Notes: generated by a model from the letters alone, not told the origin. A stretch of 42,813 bases of DNA from Bacteroides sp. 43_108 (GCA_001915545.1 MNQS01000018.1:1-42813); one strand, 5' to 3'; positions 32,981-41,320 are shown, counted from the first letter of the stretch. A program made the numbers and translations.

Positions 32981-33631
32981 CTACAACCGGCAGAATGAGG
33001 GTTCGATACGGTGCCAGACACCGTTTTCGTCACGTTTGTGGAAATAGTAGTTCACCGCGGTCTTGTACACCACGTTGCTCTCACGGAAGAGGTCCATGAT
33101 CTCCGTGTACTCGCTGTCGAAACGGTCCTCGAGCTCGTACAGCTTACTCACGGACTTGTAGTCCAGATCGCCCTGGCGGTTGCGCTCGATCATGGTCATG
33201 CCGAGCTGGTACATCGGGTCGTCGGTACCCAGCTCGCGCCCCATGGCGTAGCGCTTCAGGTAATCCACCAGGCGTTCGGCGGCAAGGTCGGCACGCTCGT
33301 CGAAACTCTTCACCTTGTTGCTCCTCACCTCCAGCTTCATGTCACCGTCCACGATGGTGAAGCTCGCCTGCTCGTCCTTACGCAGCTGGCCGTATTCACG
33401 CATCACCGCACGGAAGGCGGCGGCCTCTTTCTCCACCCAGTCGCGGAACGCCTTCACGTCATCCACAACCGGGAGCAGCCGGTTCTTCACTTCAAGCATG
33501 AACTGCGCACGGAGGCCCTCATAGGCATCGCGCCGGTTACGCTTGCTTTCCTTCTCTTCCTGCTGGAGCTGTTTCAAAAGCTCCTTCCTGTCCTGGGCGG
33601 ACAGGCTTTTTAATTGTTCTTTCAAATCCAT
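32981..33631 (-). CDS. DUF3164 family protein of Mu-like phages
   Basis: 216 aa, predominantly charged helices. The segments SFDERADLAAERLVDYLKRY and FRESNVVYKTAVNYYFHKRDENG, with a C-terminal WHRIEPSF, fit DUF3164, a family found in early operons of Mu-like phages with unknown function. It lies among early small proteins, so it is likely to take part in replicative transposition. Confidence 0.75.
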   Translation of the reverse strand: MDLKEQLKSLSAQDRKELLKQLQQEEKESKRNRRDAYEGLRAQFMLEVKNRLLPVVDDVKAFRDWVEKEAAAFRAVMREYGQLRKDEQASFTIVDGDMKLEVRSNKVKSFDERADLAAERLVDYLKRYAMGRELGTDDPMYQLGMTMIERNRQGDLDYKSVSKLYELEDRFDSEYTEIMDLFRESNVVYKTAVNYYFHKRDENGVWHRIEPSFCRL

Positions 33632-33652
33632 AGCTAAAAAATTAAATGGTTG

Positions 33653-34096
33653 CTATTGTTGTTTATTCTCACGTTTACGGCGGATGGCACGCAGCTTCAC
33701 CTGCAACGTGTCCAACGCCTCACAGTCAAGTTCACGGAACTCCTTGCCGGCGATACGGCTGTCCCGGCAGAAGGCGTTCACCCGGTCCCAGTCGGCCGTA
33801 TCGATACCCAGCAGCTGCATCTGGTGCAGTACCGCGGAACGCTTCTGACGGAGAATCTTCCGGAGCTGTTCCTGATAAGTGGGCGGTACCAGCTTCTGCA
33901 TGGCGGACACGGCGGCACTGTATTCCTTCAGTGTCATGTCACGCAGACTCGTGGTACGTCCCTCCGTGTACTGGGAAACGATGCTTTCCTTCAGTGCGTC
34001 ACGATCCGATGTCGGAAGGCGGTTCAAAAGGCTGTAAAACGCCGCATAATTCTCGGGTTTATTTAACTGCTTGCGGCTGTTGATGTCTATCTGCAT
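33653..34096 (-). CDS. Early protein, possibly gp16/GemA-like
   Basis: 147 aa, basic, helical. The C-terminal 70 residues (IDTADWDRVNAFCRDSRIAG, KEFRELDCEALDTLQ, LRAIRRKREN) resemble the C-terminal part of Mu gp16/GemA-type regulatory proteins, with the 'rIaGk.f..L..eeL..l..kL' pattern. The match is from memory and weak. The early-operon position agrees. Confidence 0.55.
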   Translation of the reverse strand: MQIDINSRKQLNKPENYAAFYSLLNRLPTSDRDALKESIVSQYTEGRTTSLRDMTLKEYSAAVSAMQKLVPPTYQEQLRKILRQKRSAVLHQMQLLGIDTADWDRVNAFCRDSRIAGKEFRELDCEALDTLQVKLRAIRRKRENKQQ

Positions 34097-34098
34097 GG

Positions 34099-34239
34099 CT
34101 ATACTGTTTTTTTGTTTATTTTAAGGTCATTGATTTCCTTAATCACTCTCTTTACTCTGATAGTACACAAATAATCAAGAAGATGCTCTTTTTCATTTTT
34201 TGTACACTTATACTGGTCGAAAAATTCAAGTATGCCCAT
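34099..34239 (-). CDS. Small ORF, 46 aa, unknown
   Basis: Short frame starting MGILEFFDQYKCTKNEKE and ending INKKTV, charged and helical. It ends 2 bp before the start of the next gene and fills most of a 183-bp gap in a tightly packed operon, which supports translation. No family is recognised, and no strong Shine-Dalgarno is visible. Confidence 0.45.
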   Translation of the reverse strand: MGILEFFDQYKCTKNEKEHLLDYLCTIRVKRVIKEINDLKINKKTV

Positions 34240-34279
34240 TCTATTCAGATTTTCATTAACTCAAACTATTCATACCACA

Positions 34280-34477
34280 TCAGCACAACTCTATGATTTC
34301 ACCCACGGCAGAGCGTAGAAGAGTACGCAAAACCGAAGGGTTTCCGCTATCATAGATGACTTCCACACAACACTCATGGCGTGCGTTACGTGACACAACC
34401 AGCTCGCAAGTCATATTCTCACAGAGCCATTTTTCCACTACTTTACGGACACCAACTGCGGTGACCACAATTACCAT
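34280..34477 (-). CDS. Small hypothetical protein
   Basis: 65 aa, alpha/beta (MVIVVTAVGVRKVVEKW, CELVVSRNARHECCVEV, LLRSAVGEIIELC). The early-operon position and lack of competing frames support it as a gene. Five Cys in 65 residues are notable but do not form a recognisable zinc motif. Confidence 0.5.
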   Translation of the reverse strand: MVIVVTAVGVRKVVEKWLCENMTCELVVSRNARHECCVEVIYDSGNPSVLRTLLRSAVGEIIELC

Positions 34478-34510
34478 TTTTTTTACTCATAATATTGACC
34501 GTGCTGTATG

Positions 34511-35023
34511 TTATTCAACTCTTATCCTCCCGGTGTACTGGTTTCCCCGAAACTTCATCCCCTTGGTGAAGCCGCCCGGATATCCCAGTTCCTTGCTTCT
34601 CGCGTTTGCCAGCAACAAATGTTCCCGGCTAAGGGAGGCTACAAAACCTTTGTCCTTTTCCAGTCCCATCTCTCGGGCCTTCCGGGTGACGCTGCGTTCG
34701 GAAACACCGAGCATTTCAGCCAGCTCCCGGTTGAGGGTATTGTGATAGTGGCGACGCATGATGGAAAGCATATTACCGTTCCAAAAGATACGGGTGGAAT
34801 ATCCCTTATGCTCGACGAGCCGTCCCAGTGTCCGGTGCATGAAAGTACCGTCAGCAACCTTCCGGTGCTTGCGGTACTGTTCACGCTTGTACACCAGCAC
34901 ACATTCATGACACCAGGAACTCCGTCCCCCATTCTTCAACGGATAGAACTCACGCATCCACAACTTTCGGCCGCAATGCGGACAGACACGTTTACGTTTC
35001 TGCTTGTTGTTATTTTCACTCAT
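34511..35023 (-). CDS. Zinc-ribbon plus helix-turn-helix DNA-binding protein
   Basis: 170 aa, basic. The N-terminal zinc ribbon has CPHCGRKL and CHECVLVYKREQYRKH (about 14-50), as in HNH/NUMOD-associated phage proteins. The middle has LNRELAEMLGVSERSVTRKA (about 95-115), a helix-turn-helix. The C terminus (KGMKFRGNQYTGRI) is typical of small phage DNA-binding proteins. No complete HNH catalytic triad is seen, so a regulator or transposition accessory factor is more likely than a nuclease. Confidence 0.7.
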   Translation of the reverse strand: MSENNNKQKRKRVCPHCGRKLWMREFYPLKNGGRSSWCHECVLVYKREQYRKHRKVADGTFMHRTLGRLVEHKGYSTRIFWNGNMLSIMRRHYHNTLNRELAEMLGVSERSVTRKAREMGLEKDKGFVASLSREHLLLANARSKELGYPGGFTKGMKFRGNQYTGRIRVE

Positions 35024-35043
35024 AGCTGTTTATGCTGCATTCA

Positions 35044-35349
35044 TCAGTTCATATTCAAATTTTCACCGAACGGAATAGTATTAATGTCAGCCTTTCTCGT
35101 GTAGGCCTGCATAAGTCCCACGGAAAGCAGCATATAGACATTCTTATTCGCTTTGACAACCCCGGAAATAGAGCCGACAATATGTTCAGTCTTGCCGGTA
35201 ATGATTGAGCCGGCTATCTGCTCAAGCCCGTCTGGATGGTCCTCACTGGCCGCAACGCTCATAAAGGCACTAAGATCGTTTTCCTTACAAAAGTTATCCA
35301 CGTATTGGCAGAGTTCCTTTACTGCCTCTTTCTGTTTTTCTGTAATCAT
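35044..35349 (-). CDS. Hypothetical early protein
   Basis: 101 aa, soluble alpha/beta protein (KEAVKELCQYVDNFCKEND, SIITGKTEHIVGSISGVVKA). Not recognised. It lies in the early operon between the DNA-binding protein and a 301-aa protein; gaps to both are about 20 bp. Confidence 0.6.
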   Translation of the reverse strand: MITEKQKEAVKELCQYVDNFCKENDLSAFMSVAASEDHPDGLEQIAGSIITGKTEHIVGSISGVVKANKNVYMLLSVGLMQAYTRKADINTIPFGENLNMN

Positions 35350-35368
35350 TTCTGTTAAATTTTAATGG

Positions 35369-36274
35369 TTAATAATTATATGTTGAAATCGCGAAATCTC
35401 TTTTTTGATACTGGCTGTACATAGTTTCCTCCCAATCCGTCTCTTCCTCCTCCGGAAGGTCATCCTCATCAAGTTCTACCTCCTTACGGTAAATCAGATA
35501 CCGTGCCTCCAGAAAGAAGAGGACCACGCGGCGCAGGAACTCACGGGCGGAGGCGATGCCGTGCTTTTCCATGAAGGAGGCGATACGGTCCGGACCGATA
35601 GTGTTCGTGCGGATGCTCACCAGACACTGCCGGCGGAAGTCCTTCAGCGTGCTGCCCCTCACCTCGAACACGCGGTCAGCGATACGGCCGAGACTCTCCG
35701 GAATATGGTATCCGGAACCTTCGTCATCCGTTCCCACCAGCAGTTCAGCAGCAGCCGTCAGCATACCCTCCACGCTCATGCGCTGGGCAGCGGCCGTCTC
35801 CTTCAGGAACACGTACTGGTAATTGCTCACGTAGGTATGTATGAGGTAGCCTTCAGGACGGCGGAACACCTCTTCGGAGGCAAGCTCCATCGAAAGGTTG
35901 TTCAATGTCACACCGGCACCGCAGCAGAAGGCGCACACCAGGCGGACGACAAGACGCTGGCGGTTGCCCCAGCCGCCAGCGATGATGGCACGCTGCAGGC
36001 TGCCGGCAACGGCCGGATCCATCTCGAAGAACAGCACCGACTTCTCCTGACGGCGGAAGAAGAACGACATGTCCGGAATACGATCCATGCAGAGGAGGAT
36101 GCGCCGGGTGGCCGTGGAGACCCTGCCACCATCCGTCATGCGGATGTAGGACTTCACCAGGTGGTTCATCACTACCGTCATGTCGGAAAAATGATAGTCG
36201 GCAACCTTCCCGCGGAACAGTTCATGAAGCAGAACGGGCAGCTTCACAACGTAGTTGTAATACTCCTTTCTCAT
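35369..36274 (-). CDS. Hypothetical early protein, 301 aa
   Basis: Mostly helical with hydrophobic helices that look like a folded core and not membrane spans (RLVVRLVCAFCCGAGVTL, FLRRVVLFFLEARYLIY). A very acidic patch near the C terminus (ELDEDDLPEEEETDWEE) could contact basic partners or mimic DNA. Not recognised. It overlaps no neighbour and is 3 bp from the zinc protein upstream. Confidence 0.6.
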   Translation of the reverse strand: MRKEYYNYVVKLPVLLHELFRGKVADYHFSDMTVVMNHLVKSYIRMTDGGRVSTATRRILLCMDRIPDMSFFFRRQEKSVLFFEMDPAVAGSLQRAIIAGGWGNRQRLVVRLVCAFCCGAGVTLNNLSMELASEEVFRRPEGYLIHTYVSNYQYVFLKETAAAQRMSVEGMLTAAAELLVGTDDEGSGYHIPESLGRIADRVFEVRGSTLKDFRRQCLVSIRTNTIGPDRIASFMEKHGIASAREFLRRVVLFFLEARYLIYRKEVELDEDDLPEEEETDWEETMYSQYQKRDFAISTYNY

Positions 36275-36277
36275 GGC

Positions 36278-36514
36278 TCACTTGCTTGAAGGTTTCCAGT
36301 CCACTGTTATAATCGCATCCAGCTCACCGCTGCCGCCACACACCGGGCAGGATACATGCACGTCCTCGCGGCTGCCCTCTTCCGTTCCCCAGAACCAGCC
36401 GTTGCCCTTGCAGTAACCACACTTGTGGCCGGTACTGACGAAGTTCTCACGGTTAGGCCCCTTACACATATAGGCGGGAGGACAAATCTCCAGCTGTTTC
36501 TTTATCCTGCTCAT
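36278..36514 (-). CDS. Small zinc-finger protein, second DnaJ-type copy
   Basis: 78 aa from the ATG at 36514, which overlaps the stop of the upstream ATPase gene (ATGA). It carries the paired motifs CGYCKGNGW and CPVCGGSGE plus an earlier CPPAYMC. Similar in kind to the 71-aa protein at 32763. The coupling with the ATPase suggests they act together. Confidence 0.7.
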   Translation of the reverse strand: MSRIKKQLEICPPAYMCKGPNRENFVSTGHKCGYCKGNGWFWGTEEGSREDVHVSCPVCGGSGELDAIITVDWKPSSK

Positions 36515-37188
36515 GCCTGGCCTCCTTTCTGTTTCGGTCCCGCCACATTCCAATAGTCATAGGCGCCCTTCTCCCAGATTGTGTATTCACCAGTGGCCCC
36601 CTGATAACGTCCCTTACTGAAGGCGACGTAGCCCTCTACCCATATCTTCAGGTCGGCATCATACATCACGCTCGTGGCCGCATCACCTTTAGGATTCTTG
36701 CCACGGGCATGGCTGATGAAAACAAACAGCTTGTCCGGAAACTCCTCCTTCAGCTGGATATAGTCACGATACGTCATCTGTGTGTATTGGAAGCTGTCAA
36801 TGATCACGATGTTGAAACTCTTATGACGCCGGAGCCTGATCTTCAAGGTGGGGATGTCCTCCTTGATGAACGCCAAATGGCGGCTTACCTCGGCCATACC
36901 AAAGCGCCGCAGGTTATTCTGGACTGTCAGAGAAGTTCCTTCCTCCAGGGAGTTGAACGCCACACGGTCATACTTGCAAAGTTCCTTGCAGAGCTGCATC
37001 ACGAAAGAGGTCTTACCGTTACCGCTGTTGCCCCACACGAACCAGCAGCCCCGGACTTCCGGAGTGTCGAAGGCATCCTTCCATTTCCCTTCGAAAGGGA
37101 ATACGTCATACTTCTTGTTCAGGATGTCCCTGACATTCAAGGCACGTCTCATGCCCGCTTTTTTATTATCCTTTTTCTCTTCTTCCAT
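36511..37188 (-). CDS. P-loop ATPase (RecA/AAA-like)
   Basis: 225 aa. Walker A is WGNSGNGKTSF (about 50-60) and Walker B FNIVIIDSFQYTQ (about 122), with FISHARGKNPKGD (about 157) as a possible sensor region. It resembles small RecA/DnaB-like ATPases of phages. It may load proteins on DNA in replicative transposition, distinct from the MuB-like ATPase at 37586. No helicase-loader-specific motif is seen. Confidence 0.75.
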   Translation of the reverse strand: MEEEKKDNKKAGMRRALNVRDILNKKYDVFPFEGKWKDAFDTPEVRGCWFVWGNSGNGKTSFVMQLCKELCKYDRVAFNSLEEGTSLTVQNNLRRFGMAEVSRHLAFIKEDIPTLKIRLRRHKSFNIVIIDSFQYTQMTYRDYIQLKEEFPDKLFVFISHARGKNPKGDAATSVMYDADLKIWVEGYVAFSKGRYQGATGEYTIWEKGAYDYWNVAGPKQKGGQA

Positions 37189-37190
37189 GG

Positions 37191-37547
37191 TCAGAACAGT
37201 GTTAGTTGTCGGATATTGTCAATTCGGTCAAGTACGGCCTGCCGTGCGGCACCCCGCAGTTTCTCGTGGCAGAGCATCCTGCCGAGTGCCCACAAAAGGG
37301 CATTCTCACGGGTGGCAAACTGTCCCCATTTACGTCCCGGGTTGAAACCACCGCCGGAACCGCCCACCTCCATGTGAACGCCGGCAACCCACCAGCCGTC
37401 CTGCTGTCCCACAAGGGCGTCCAGGTAGTCGCGACCATTCCGGTAAACGGTCACCGTCTCGTATTCCCTCAAGACTGGGTAATCGCTCCAGGGAGCGGGA
37501 AGCTGCTCGCGACCGTCGATCTTTAAGTATTCAAATTTGTTTTCCAT
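37191..37547 (-). CDS. Early protein with a C-terminal clamp-binding-type motif
   Basis: 118 aa from the ATG at 37547 (MENKFEYLKI). The middle has a glycine-rich WWVAGVHMEVGGSGGGFNPG segment and a helical end finishing IRQLTLF at the very C terminus. QLTLF fits the beta-clamp binding pentapeptide QLxLF. No enzyme motif is recognised. It lies between the two ATPases and may tie phage replication to the host polymerase clamp (inference). Confidence 0.6.
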   Translation of the reverse strand: MENKFEYLKIDGREQLPAPWSDYPVLREYETVTVYRNGRDYLDALVGQQDGWWVAGVHMEVGGSGGGFNPGRKWGQFATRENALLWALGRMLCHEKLRGAARQAVLDRIDNIRQLTLF

Positions 37548-37585
37548 ATCCTTAAAATTACGTTTGAACGGTATTTGAACGGGGG

Positions 37586-38455
37586 TCATTCCCCCGTCAT
37601 GCGTTTCACCTTGTGAATGGACTTCCTCACACGCCGCAAATCAAAGTCACATGTCGAAGCCTCCTTTATCACCTTATCGATGTCTTTCCTGTCAGTCACA
37701 CCGTTGGCGGAACAGATCGCAAACACGTCGTTCACGTCCGTAGGCTCCAACTCATAAAATTTCCGTCCGATACGGCTGTAGAACTCCTTGTAGCCGGGCT
37801 TCTGGTACCGCAAGCCGTTGCTGATGCGCTTGGCAATATAATCGGTACTCAAGAACACGACACCGCATTTCTCCTCCAGCTTGTTGTACAGGCTGATGAA
37901 ATAGTGGAACACCGGTTCGGTCAGCTTGTCCGCCTCGTCGAACACCAGCAGGGGCGCGTCCATCTGGATGATGTCATCCAATATAAGCCCCCACACCTCA
38001 CGGATATTATACCCTTCGGTCCGGATTCCGACCGTACGGGCGATCTCGCGGACAAAGTCACCTTTCTTCATGTCCTCAGAGCAGAGGATATAGAAAACCT
38101 CCTTATGCTCCTGGAGGTAAACACGGGCGGTGGTACTCTTGCCACAACCGGCCTCGCCGGTCACCCAGGTAACATTGCGCCAGCGCTGCGCATCGGAGAG
38201 TACAGCCGTGATCTCCTGGTAAGCACCGGTCTCCACGATCTGCCAGCCGGTAGCGCTTACACCACCGACCTGCGAGGCGACATTACGGAACATCTCGTCG
38301 CTGATATTCTCATAACGGCCATTCAGGATATTGCTAACAGTACCTACACTAACCCCCTTCAGGCTGCCAGCAGCCTTCGTCTGGCTCGGGTATTTCGCCA
38401 CGTAAGCCCGGAGGCTTTCACTGATGGCGTCCTTTTCTTTCATTGTAATTTCCAT
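37586..38455 (-). CDS. MuB-like transposition target-selection ATPase
   Basis: 289 aa from the ATG at 38455 (MEITMKEKDA). An N-terminal lambda-type helix-turn-helix (KAAGSLKGVSVGTVSNIL, about 30-50) is followed by an AAA+ core with Walker A VTGEAGCGKSTTA (about 100) and Walker B PLLVFDEADKL (about 172), and a sensor segment VVFLSTDYIAKR. This is the MuB/IstB-type arrangement. MuB-like proteins bind target DNA and stimulate the transposase, and give target immunity. It sits directly after the transposase gene. Confidence 0.92.
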   Translation of the reverse strand: MEITMKEKDAISESLRAYVAKYPSQTKAAGSLKGVSVGTVSNILNGRYENISDEMFRNVASQVGGVSATGWQIVETGAYQEITAVLSDAQRWRNVTWVTGEAGCGKSTTARVYLQEHKEVFYILCSEDMKKGDFVREIARTVGIRTEGYNIREVWGLILDDIIQMDAPLLVFDEADKLTEPVFHYFISLYNKLEEKCGVVFLSTDYIAKRISNGLRYQKPGYKEFYSRIGRKFYELEPTDVNDVFAICSANGVTDRKDIDKVIKEASTCDFDLRRVRKSIHKVKRMTGE

Positions 38456-38490
38456 AATCAATATTTTTTATCTTGTTATAAATCTGTTCC

Positions 38491-40530
38491 TTATAATTTC
38501 CCGACCACCTTGCGGATGCTCACTTCCTTCTTCTCAAAGCTGTCCCATGTCACGTTGCTGATGACTTTCATGTCTCGGCCGATGGAAGGACGGGCCGGCT
38601 GGCTGTATTTTCTTGTGCGACGGTCAATCTGGCGTTGCGCCTCCTTTCCGAGACCTTTCAGGTCAGGGGTACGCAGACCGTTCTGTTCCGGTGCGACACC
38701 ATGTTCGTACTCGATGTCCTTGGCAACGACCTGGCGGTTTATACGCTCGTTGATGACGGCCTCCTGCTGGGCGCGGATGAAACGTTTCTCGGCTTCCGTC
38801 TGCTCCTGCTGGGCACGGTGGATCATCAGCGGGAACGAAGCCACACACTCAAAGCGCATCGCTCCGCCCTTATCCTTGTACAGCAGACGTACGCTGCTCA
38901 TGTCATAAGGATCGTACTGGACATAGAACTTCTTGTAGGTGTTACGTCGGCGCCATTCCAGATCAGGCTCACCGGGGGCGGAGAAAACCTCGTAAGGGTA
39001 TTTCTTTCCCTGTACCGTGATCTCGATACCGTTGGCGGTGAACAGCGACGGTTTCTCGGTCGTGTACCAGAACATCTCCACCATATCCGACACACTTACC
39101 GCATCGGTAGCCTCGTTCACGCTGGTATTGTACATCTCAATCCGGGAGATGCCGGTGGCAGGGTGTTTCATTGAATTCCACTGCTCACGGGCGGCGGCAT
39201 ACTGTTCCTTCAGTTCCTCCAATGTGGGGAGGGAGTCGATGTTCGCGTTGATGAATTCCAAATTCGGACGGCTTGTATCTCTCTTTGCCGTAATATTCTG
39301 CCCGGTGAAACCGAAACGTTTCTTCAATACCTGGCTCTGGAAGCGGTAGAAAATGTTCTCAATCGTCTTAGATTCGCCATTATACGGAGCTGTCGGGCGG
39401 TGGATACGGCTGATCTTCGAGAAAAGGCCCAGCGCCGCGTTCTTCTTATGACCGCCCTGGTTATCGCACACGATCTCGTAGGGTTTGTGCCGGCTCGTCT
39501 GGATAGCCATGCGGAAAGCATGGTACTGGGCGATATAGTCCTCGTTGTCGCTGATGTAATAACCGAGCAGGACTTCACTATAGGCATCCACCACCTCGTA
39601 CACGCTTGTAGTGCACTTGTTTCCGTTCTCGTCACGATAGTAGAGGTTCAGCTTCGTGCCGTCGCCATACCAGAGGCTGTCACGACGGCCCGGAAGGATG
39701 GTCCGGTGCTTGCGGTCATAACGCTGGTGTGCCTTCATTTCCCCATAAACGGCATCGTACCACAGAGGTTCGACACGCGGGCTGTTGAACCATTCGCGGA
39801 GGCTGCGGGGACTCTTCAGGGGCTTCCAGCCACGTTCCGGAGCGACACGGTTGTACTCCTCGAAGATCTCCATGTCAGTATAAACCGGAACGCGGCTGCG
39901 TTTCAATGCTACAAGGTAACGCCCGCCGTCCTCCTCGATCTTCAGCGTGTTGCTGTTGCCGTATTTACCGCTCACAAGCACACCGTAGTTGTCGGGACGG
40001 AACTTGTTTATCAGGGCTTTCAAACGCCCCACACTGCCCGGAAGACTGTGCCCGTACACCGGACGCCATTCCTCACTCGTGACAAGCAGAAGTTCCCAAA
40101 GGTTACGGCGGAAACCGGTCAGCTTGTTATTGGATGAACTCAAGCGTTTGAACTCTTCCATCAACGCGTTCAGCACCGAAGCGTTCCAGGTGTATTCCTT
40201 CTTCACATCCTCGGGAAGAGCGACCATCTCACCGTTCTTGTCGTAACGGTAATCCTCGAAAAAGTTCTCGGCCTTCTCGTCTTTCTTCACTATGTTACGG
40301 ATCATTTCCTGTCTCATTTGTTTCTCGGGTTCGCCATGACGCTCAACCCAACGTTTCTTGTATTTCTCGGGAAGGGAGGAATAGGCATACAGAGCCGGAT
40401 TATTTTCACCACCGCCACGGGAAACGACATCCAGTTTTTCTCGGGACAGCTGGCTATTCAAAGTGCCTTTGGGCATTATATCCAGCAACTCTTTGTAAGT
40501 TACACACAATATATTATCAAAGTATTCCAT
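38491..40530 (-). CDS. MuA-like DDE transposase
   Basis: 679 aa, close to MuA in length. The catalytic domain (about 265-430) shows the first Asp in SLWYGDGTKLNLYY, the second in EIVCDNQGGHKKN, and the Glu in APYNGESKTIENIFY. After it come a beta-barrel-like segment and a basic C terminus (RRTRKYSQPARP, KLGKEAQ-like helices) that would contact MuB and ClpX. The N terminus (ELLDIMPKGTLNSQLSREKL, about 12-32) resembles the Mu-type wHTH DNA-binding module. It performs strand transfer of phage ends into target DNA, in lysogenisation and replication. Confidence 0.95.
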   Translation of the reverse strand: MEYFDNILCVTYKELLDIMPKGTLNSQLSREKLDVVSRGGGENNPALYAYSSLPEKYKKRWVERHGEPEKQMRQEMIRNIVKKDEKAENFFEDYRYDKNGEMVALPEDVKKEYTWNASVLNALMEEFKRLSSSNNKLTGFRRNLWELLLVTSEEWRPVYGHSLPGSVGRLKALINKFRPDNYGVLVSGKYGNSNTLKIEEDGGRYLVALKRSRVPVYTDMEIFEEYNRVAPERGWKPLKSPRSLREWFNSPRVEPLWYDAVYGEMKAHQRYDRKHRTILPGRRDSLWYGDGTKLNLYYRDENGNKCTTSVYEVVDAYSEVLLGYYISDNEDYIAQYHAFRMAIQTSRHKPYEIVCDNQGGHKKNAALGLFSKISRIHRPTAPYNGESKTIENIFYRFQSQVLKKRFGFTGQNITAKRDTSRPNLEFINANIDSLPTLEELKEQYAAAREQWNSMKHPATGISRIEMYNTSVNEATDAVSVSDMVEMFWYTTEKPSLFTANGIEITVQGKKYPYEVFSAPGEPDLEWRRRNTYKKFYVQYDPYDMSSVRLLYKDKGGAMRFECVASFPLMIHRAQQEQTEAEKRFIRAQQEAVINERINRQVVAKDIEYEHGVAPEQNGLRTPDLKGLGKEAQRQIDRRTRKYSQPARPSIGRDMKVISNVTWDSFEKKEVSIRKVVGKL

Positions 40531-40545
40531 CTCCCAGCTTGATTA

Positions 40546-40767
40546 TCAATCCTCTAAATCATTCAAAGGGACATGCTTCTTCAGCAGCCGCACGGAGATC
40601 CCGAAATTCAACACTACGAGAAGTTCCAGCAGCGGATTAATAAAAAAAATAGAGAGCAGGATCCCGAAACTCATACAGAAGTAAAGCACGCAAAAGCGCT
40701 GTTTTCGTTTCAGACGAGCAAACCAGTGCAGCTGGTCGCTGAACAATGTCATCAAATCATTTTTCAT
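40546..40767 (-). CDS. Small membrane protein
   Basis: 73 aa from the ATG at 40767 (MKNDLMTLFS). A basic N-terminal part (HWFARLKRKQRF) is followed by a long hydrophobic region (CVLYFCMSFGILLSIFFINPLLELLVVL) with room for one or two transmembrane helices. It lies just upstream of the transposase gene and overlaps the preceding HTH gene by 11 bp. Possible roles such as superinfection exclusion are guesses. Confidence 0.55.
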   Translation of the reverse strand: MKNDLMTLFSDQLHWFARLKRKQRFCVLYFCMSFGILLSIFFINPLLELLVVLNFGISVRLLKKHVPLNDLED

Positions 40768-40957
40768 GGCTACTTGTATTTTGAGGATTACCACCTACTT
40801 TGGATCCACCGCGCTCAATGGCGAGCTTACGAATGGAACGGGCCAGTTTGCTGTTCTTACGGAAGGCAAGCGCATGACTCACCATCACGTTTGTACAGCC
40901 CATCAGTTCGGCAATTTTATTCACCTCACCGTATTCTACAACTATTCGTTCTTTCAT
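40757..40957 (-). CDS. Small helix-turn-helix protein
   Basis: 66 aa. VNKIAELMGCTNVMVSHALAFRK (about 12-34) reads as a helix-turn-helix, followed by basic residues. Found just downstream of the tRNA-like gene in the early operon, before the transposase. Possibly a Ner/Cro-like early regulator by position and size; sequence evidence is limited to the motif. Confidence 0.6.
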   Translation of the reverse strand: MKERIVVEYGEVNKIAELMGCTNVMVSHALAFRKNSKLARSIRKLAIERGGSKVGGNPQNTSSHEK

Positions 40958-40983
40958 ACTATCTAATATTTAAATTATCGTAG

Positions 40984-41066
40984 TGGGCAGTCGCGGATTC
41001 GAACCGCGGACCATAACCTCTCCATTATAGGAGTTTAGTTTGTTCTACCAGCTGAACTAACTGCCC
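40984..41066 (-). tRNA. tRNA-like gene with oversized anticodon arm, isotype undetermined
   Basis: 83 nt. The acceptor stem GGGCAGT/ACTGCCC is perfect (7 bp) with discriminator A, the D arm is GTTC-AGCTGGTA-GAAC, and the T arm CGCGG-TTCGAAT-CCGCG is perfect with the invariant TTCGA. Between D and T arms are 33 nt instead of the usual 22-23. The best fold is AACT/GGTT enclosing a second stem CTCC/GGAG with TATAAT loop, so no standard 7-nt anticodon loop forms. CCA is not encoded. It lies inside the early operon, on the same strand. It could be a degenerate tRNA, one with an inserted hairpin, or a tRNA mimic. Confidence 0.7.
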
Positions 41067-41076
41067 GAGAAAATTA

Positions 41077-41268
41077 TTAAAGCTCCTTTATCGCATCCTC
41101 CGGAACACATATTACAGTCCAAACCTGACCATTTTTCATATAATCGATATTATATTCCCGCACGAACGTACAAATGTTATAATCCCAGTCACGAACTATA
41201 CCATCAATGATCTCACCATTTCTCTTGGTGATTCTCACACTTTGTCCCTTTTTAAATTTTACTTCCAT
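41077..41268 (-). CDS. Small SH3/KOW-like protein, first gene of the early operon
   Basis: 63 aa, all-beta pattern (VKFKKGQSVRITKRNGEIID, GIVRDWDYNICTFVREY, VWTVICVPEDAIKEL) like small KOW or SH3-barrel proteins. Probably binds nucleic acid or polymerase. It is the first gene behind the early promoter at 41348-41378. Confidence 0.6.
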   Translation of the reverse strand: MEVKFKKGQSVRITKRNGEIIDGIVRDWDYNICTFVREYNIDYMKNGQVWTVICVPEDAIKEL

Positions 41269-41289
41269 TTTGCTTCTTTTTAAATTCTC

Positions 41290-41320
41290 ATTGTTACCTC
41301 AAGCCTTTTTTGTAGCTTTG
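41290..41320 (+). promoter_or_regulatory. Rightward promoter for the HTH regulator
   Basis: ATTG (41290-41293), 19-nt spacer and a perfect -7 box TAGCTTTG (41313-41320) form a good Bacteroides-type promoter. The predicted start is near 41326. It faces the early promoter, with start sites about 16 bp apart. Confidence 0.65.

Noticed and set aside
34511..35023. HNH homing endonuclease
   Set aside because: Zinc ribbon and HTH are visible, but I could not find a full HNH catalytic set, so it is listed as a DNA-binding protein only.
40984..41066. tRNA as integration (att) site
   Set aside because: The tRNA-like gene is internal and within an operon. The phage has a DDE transposase and no site-specific integrase, so att function is not needed.
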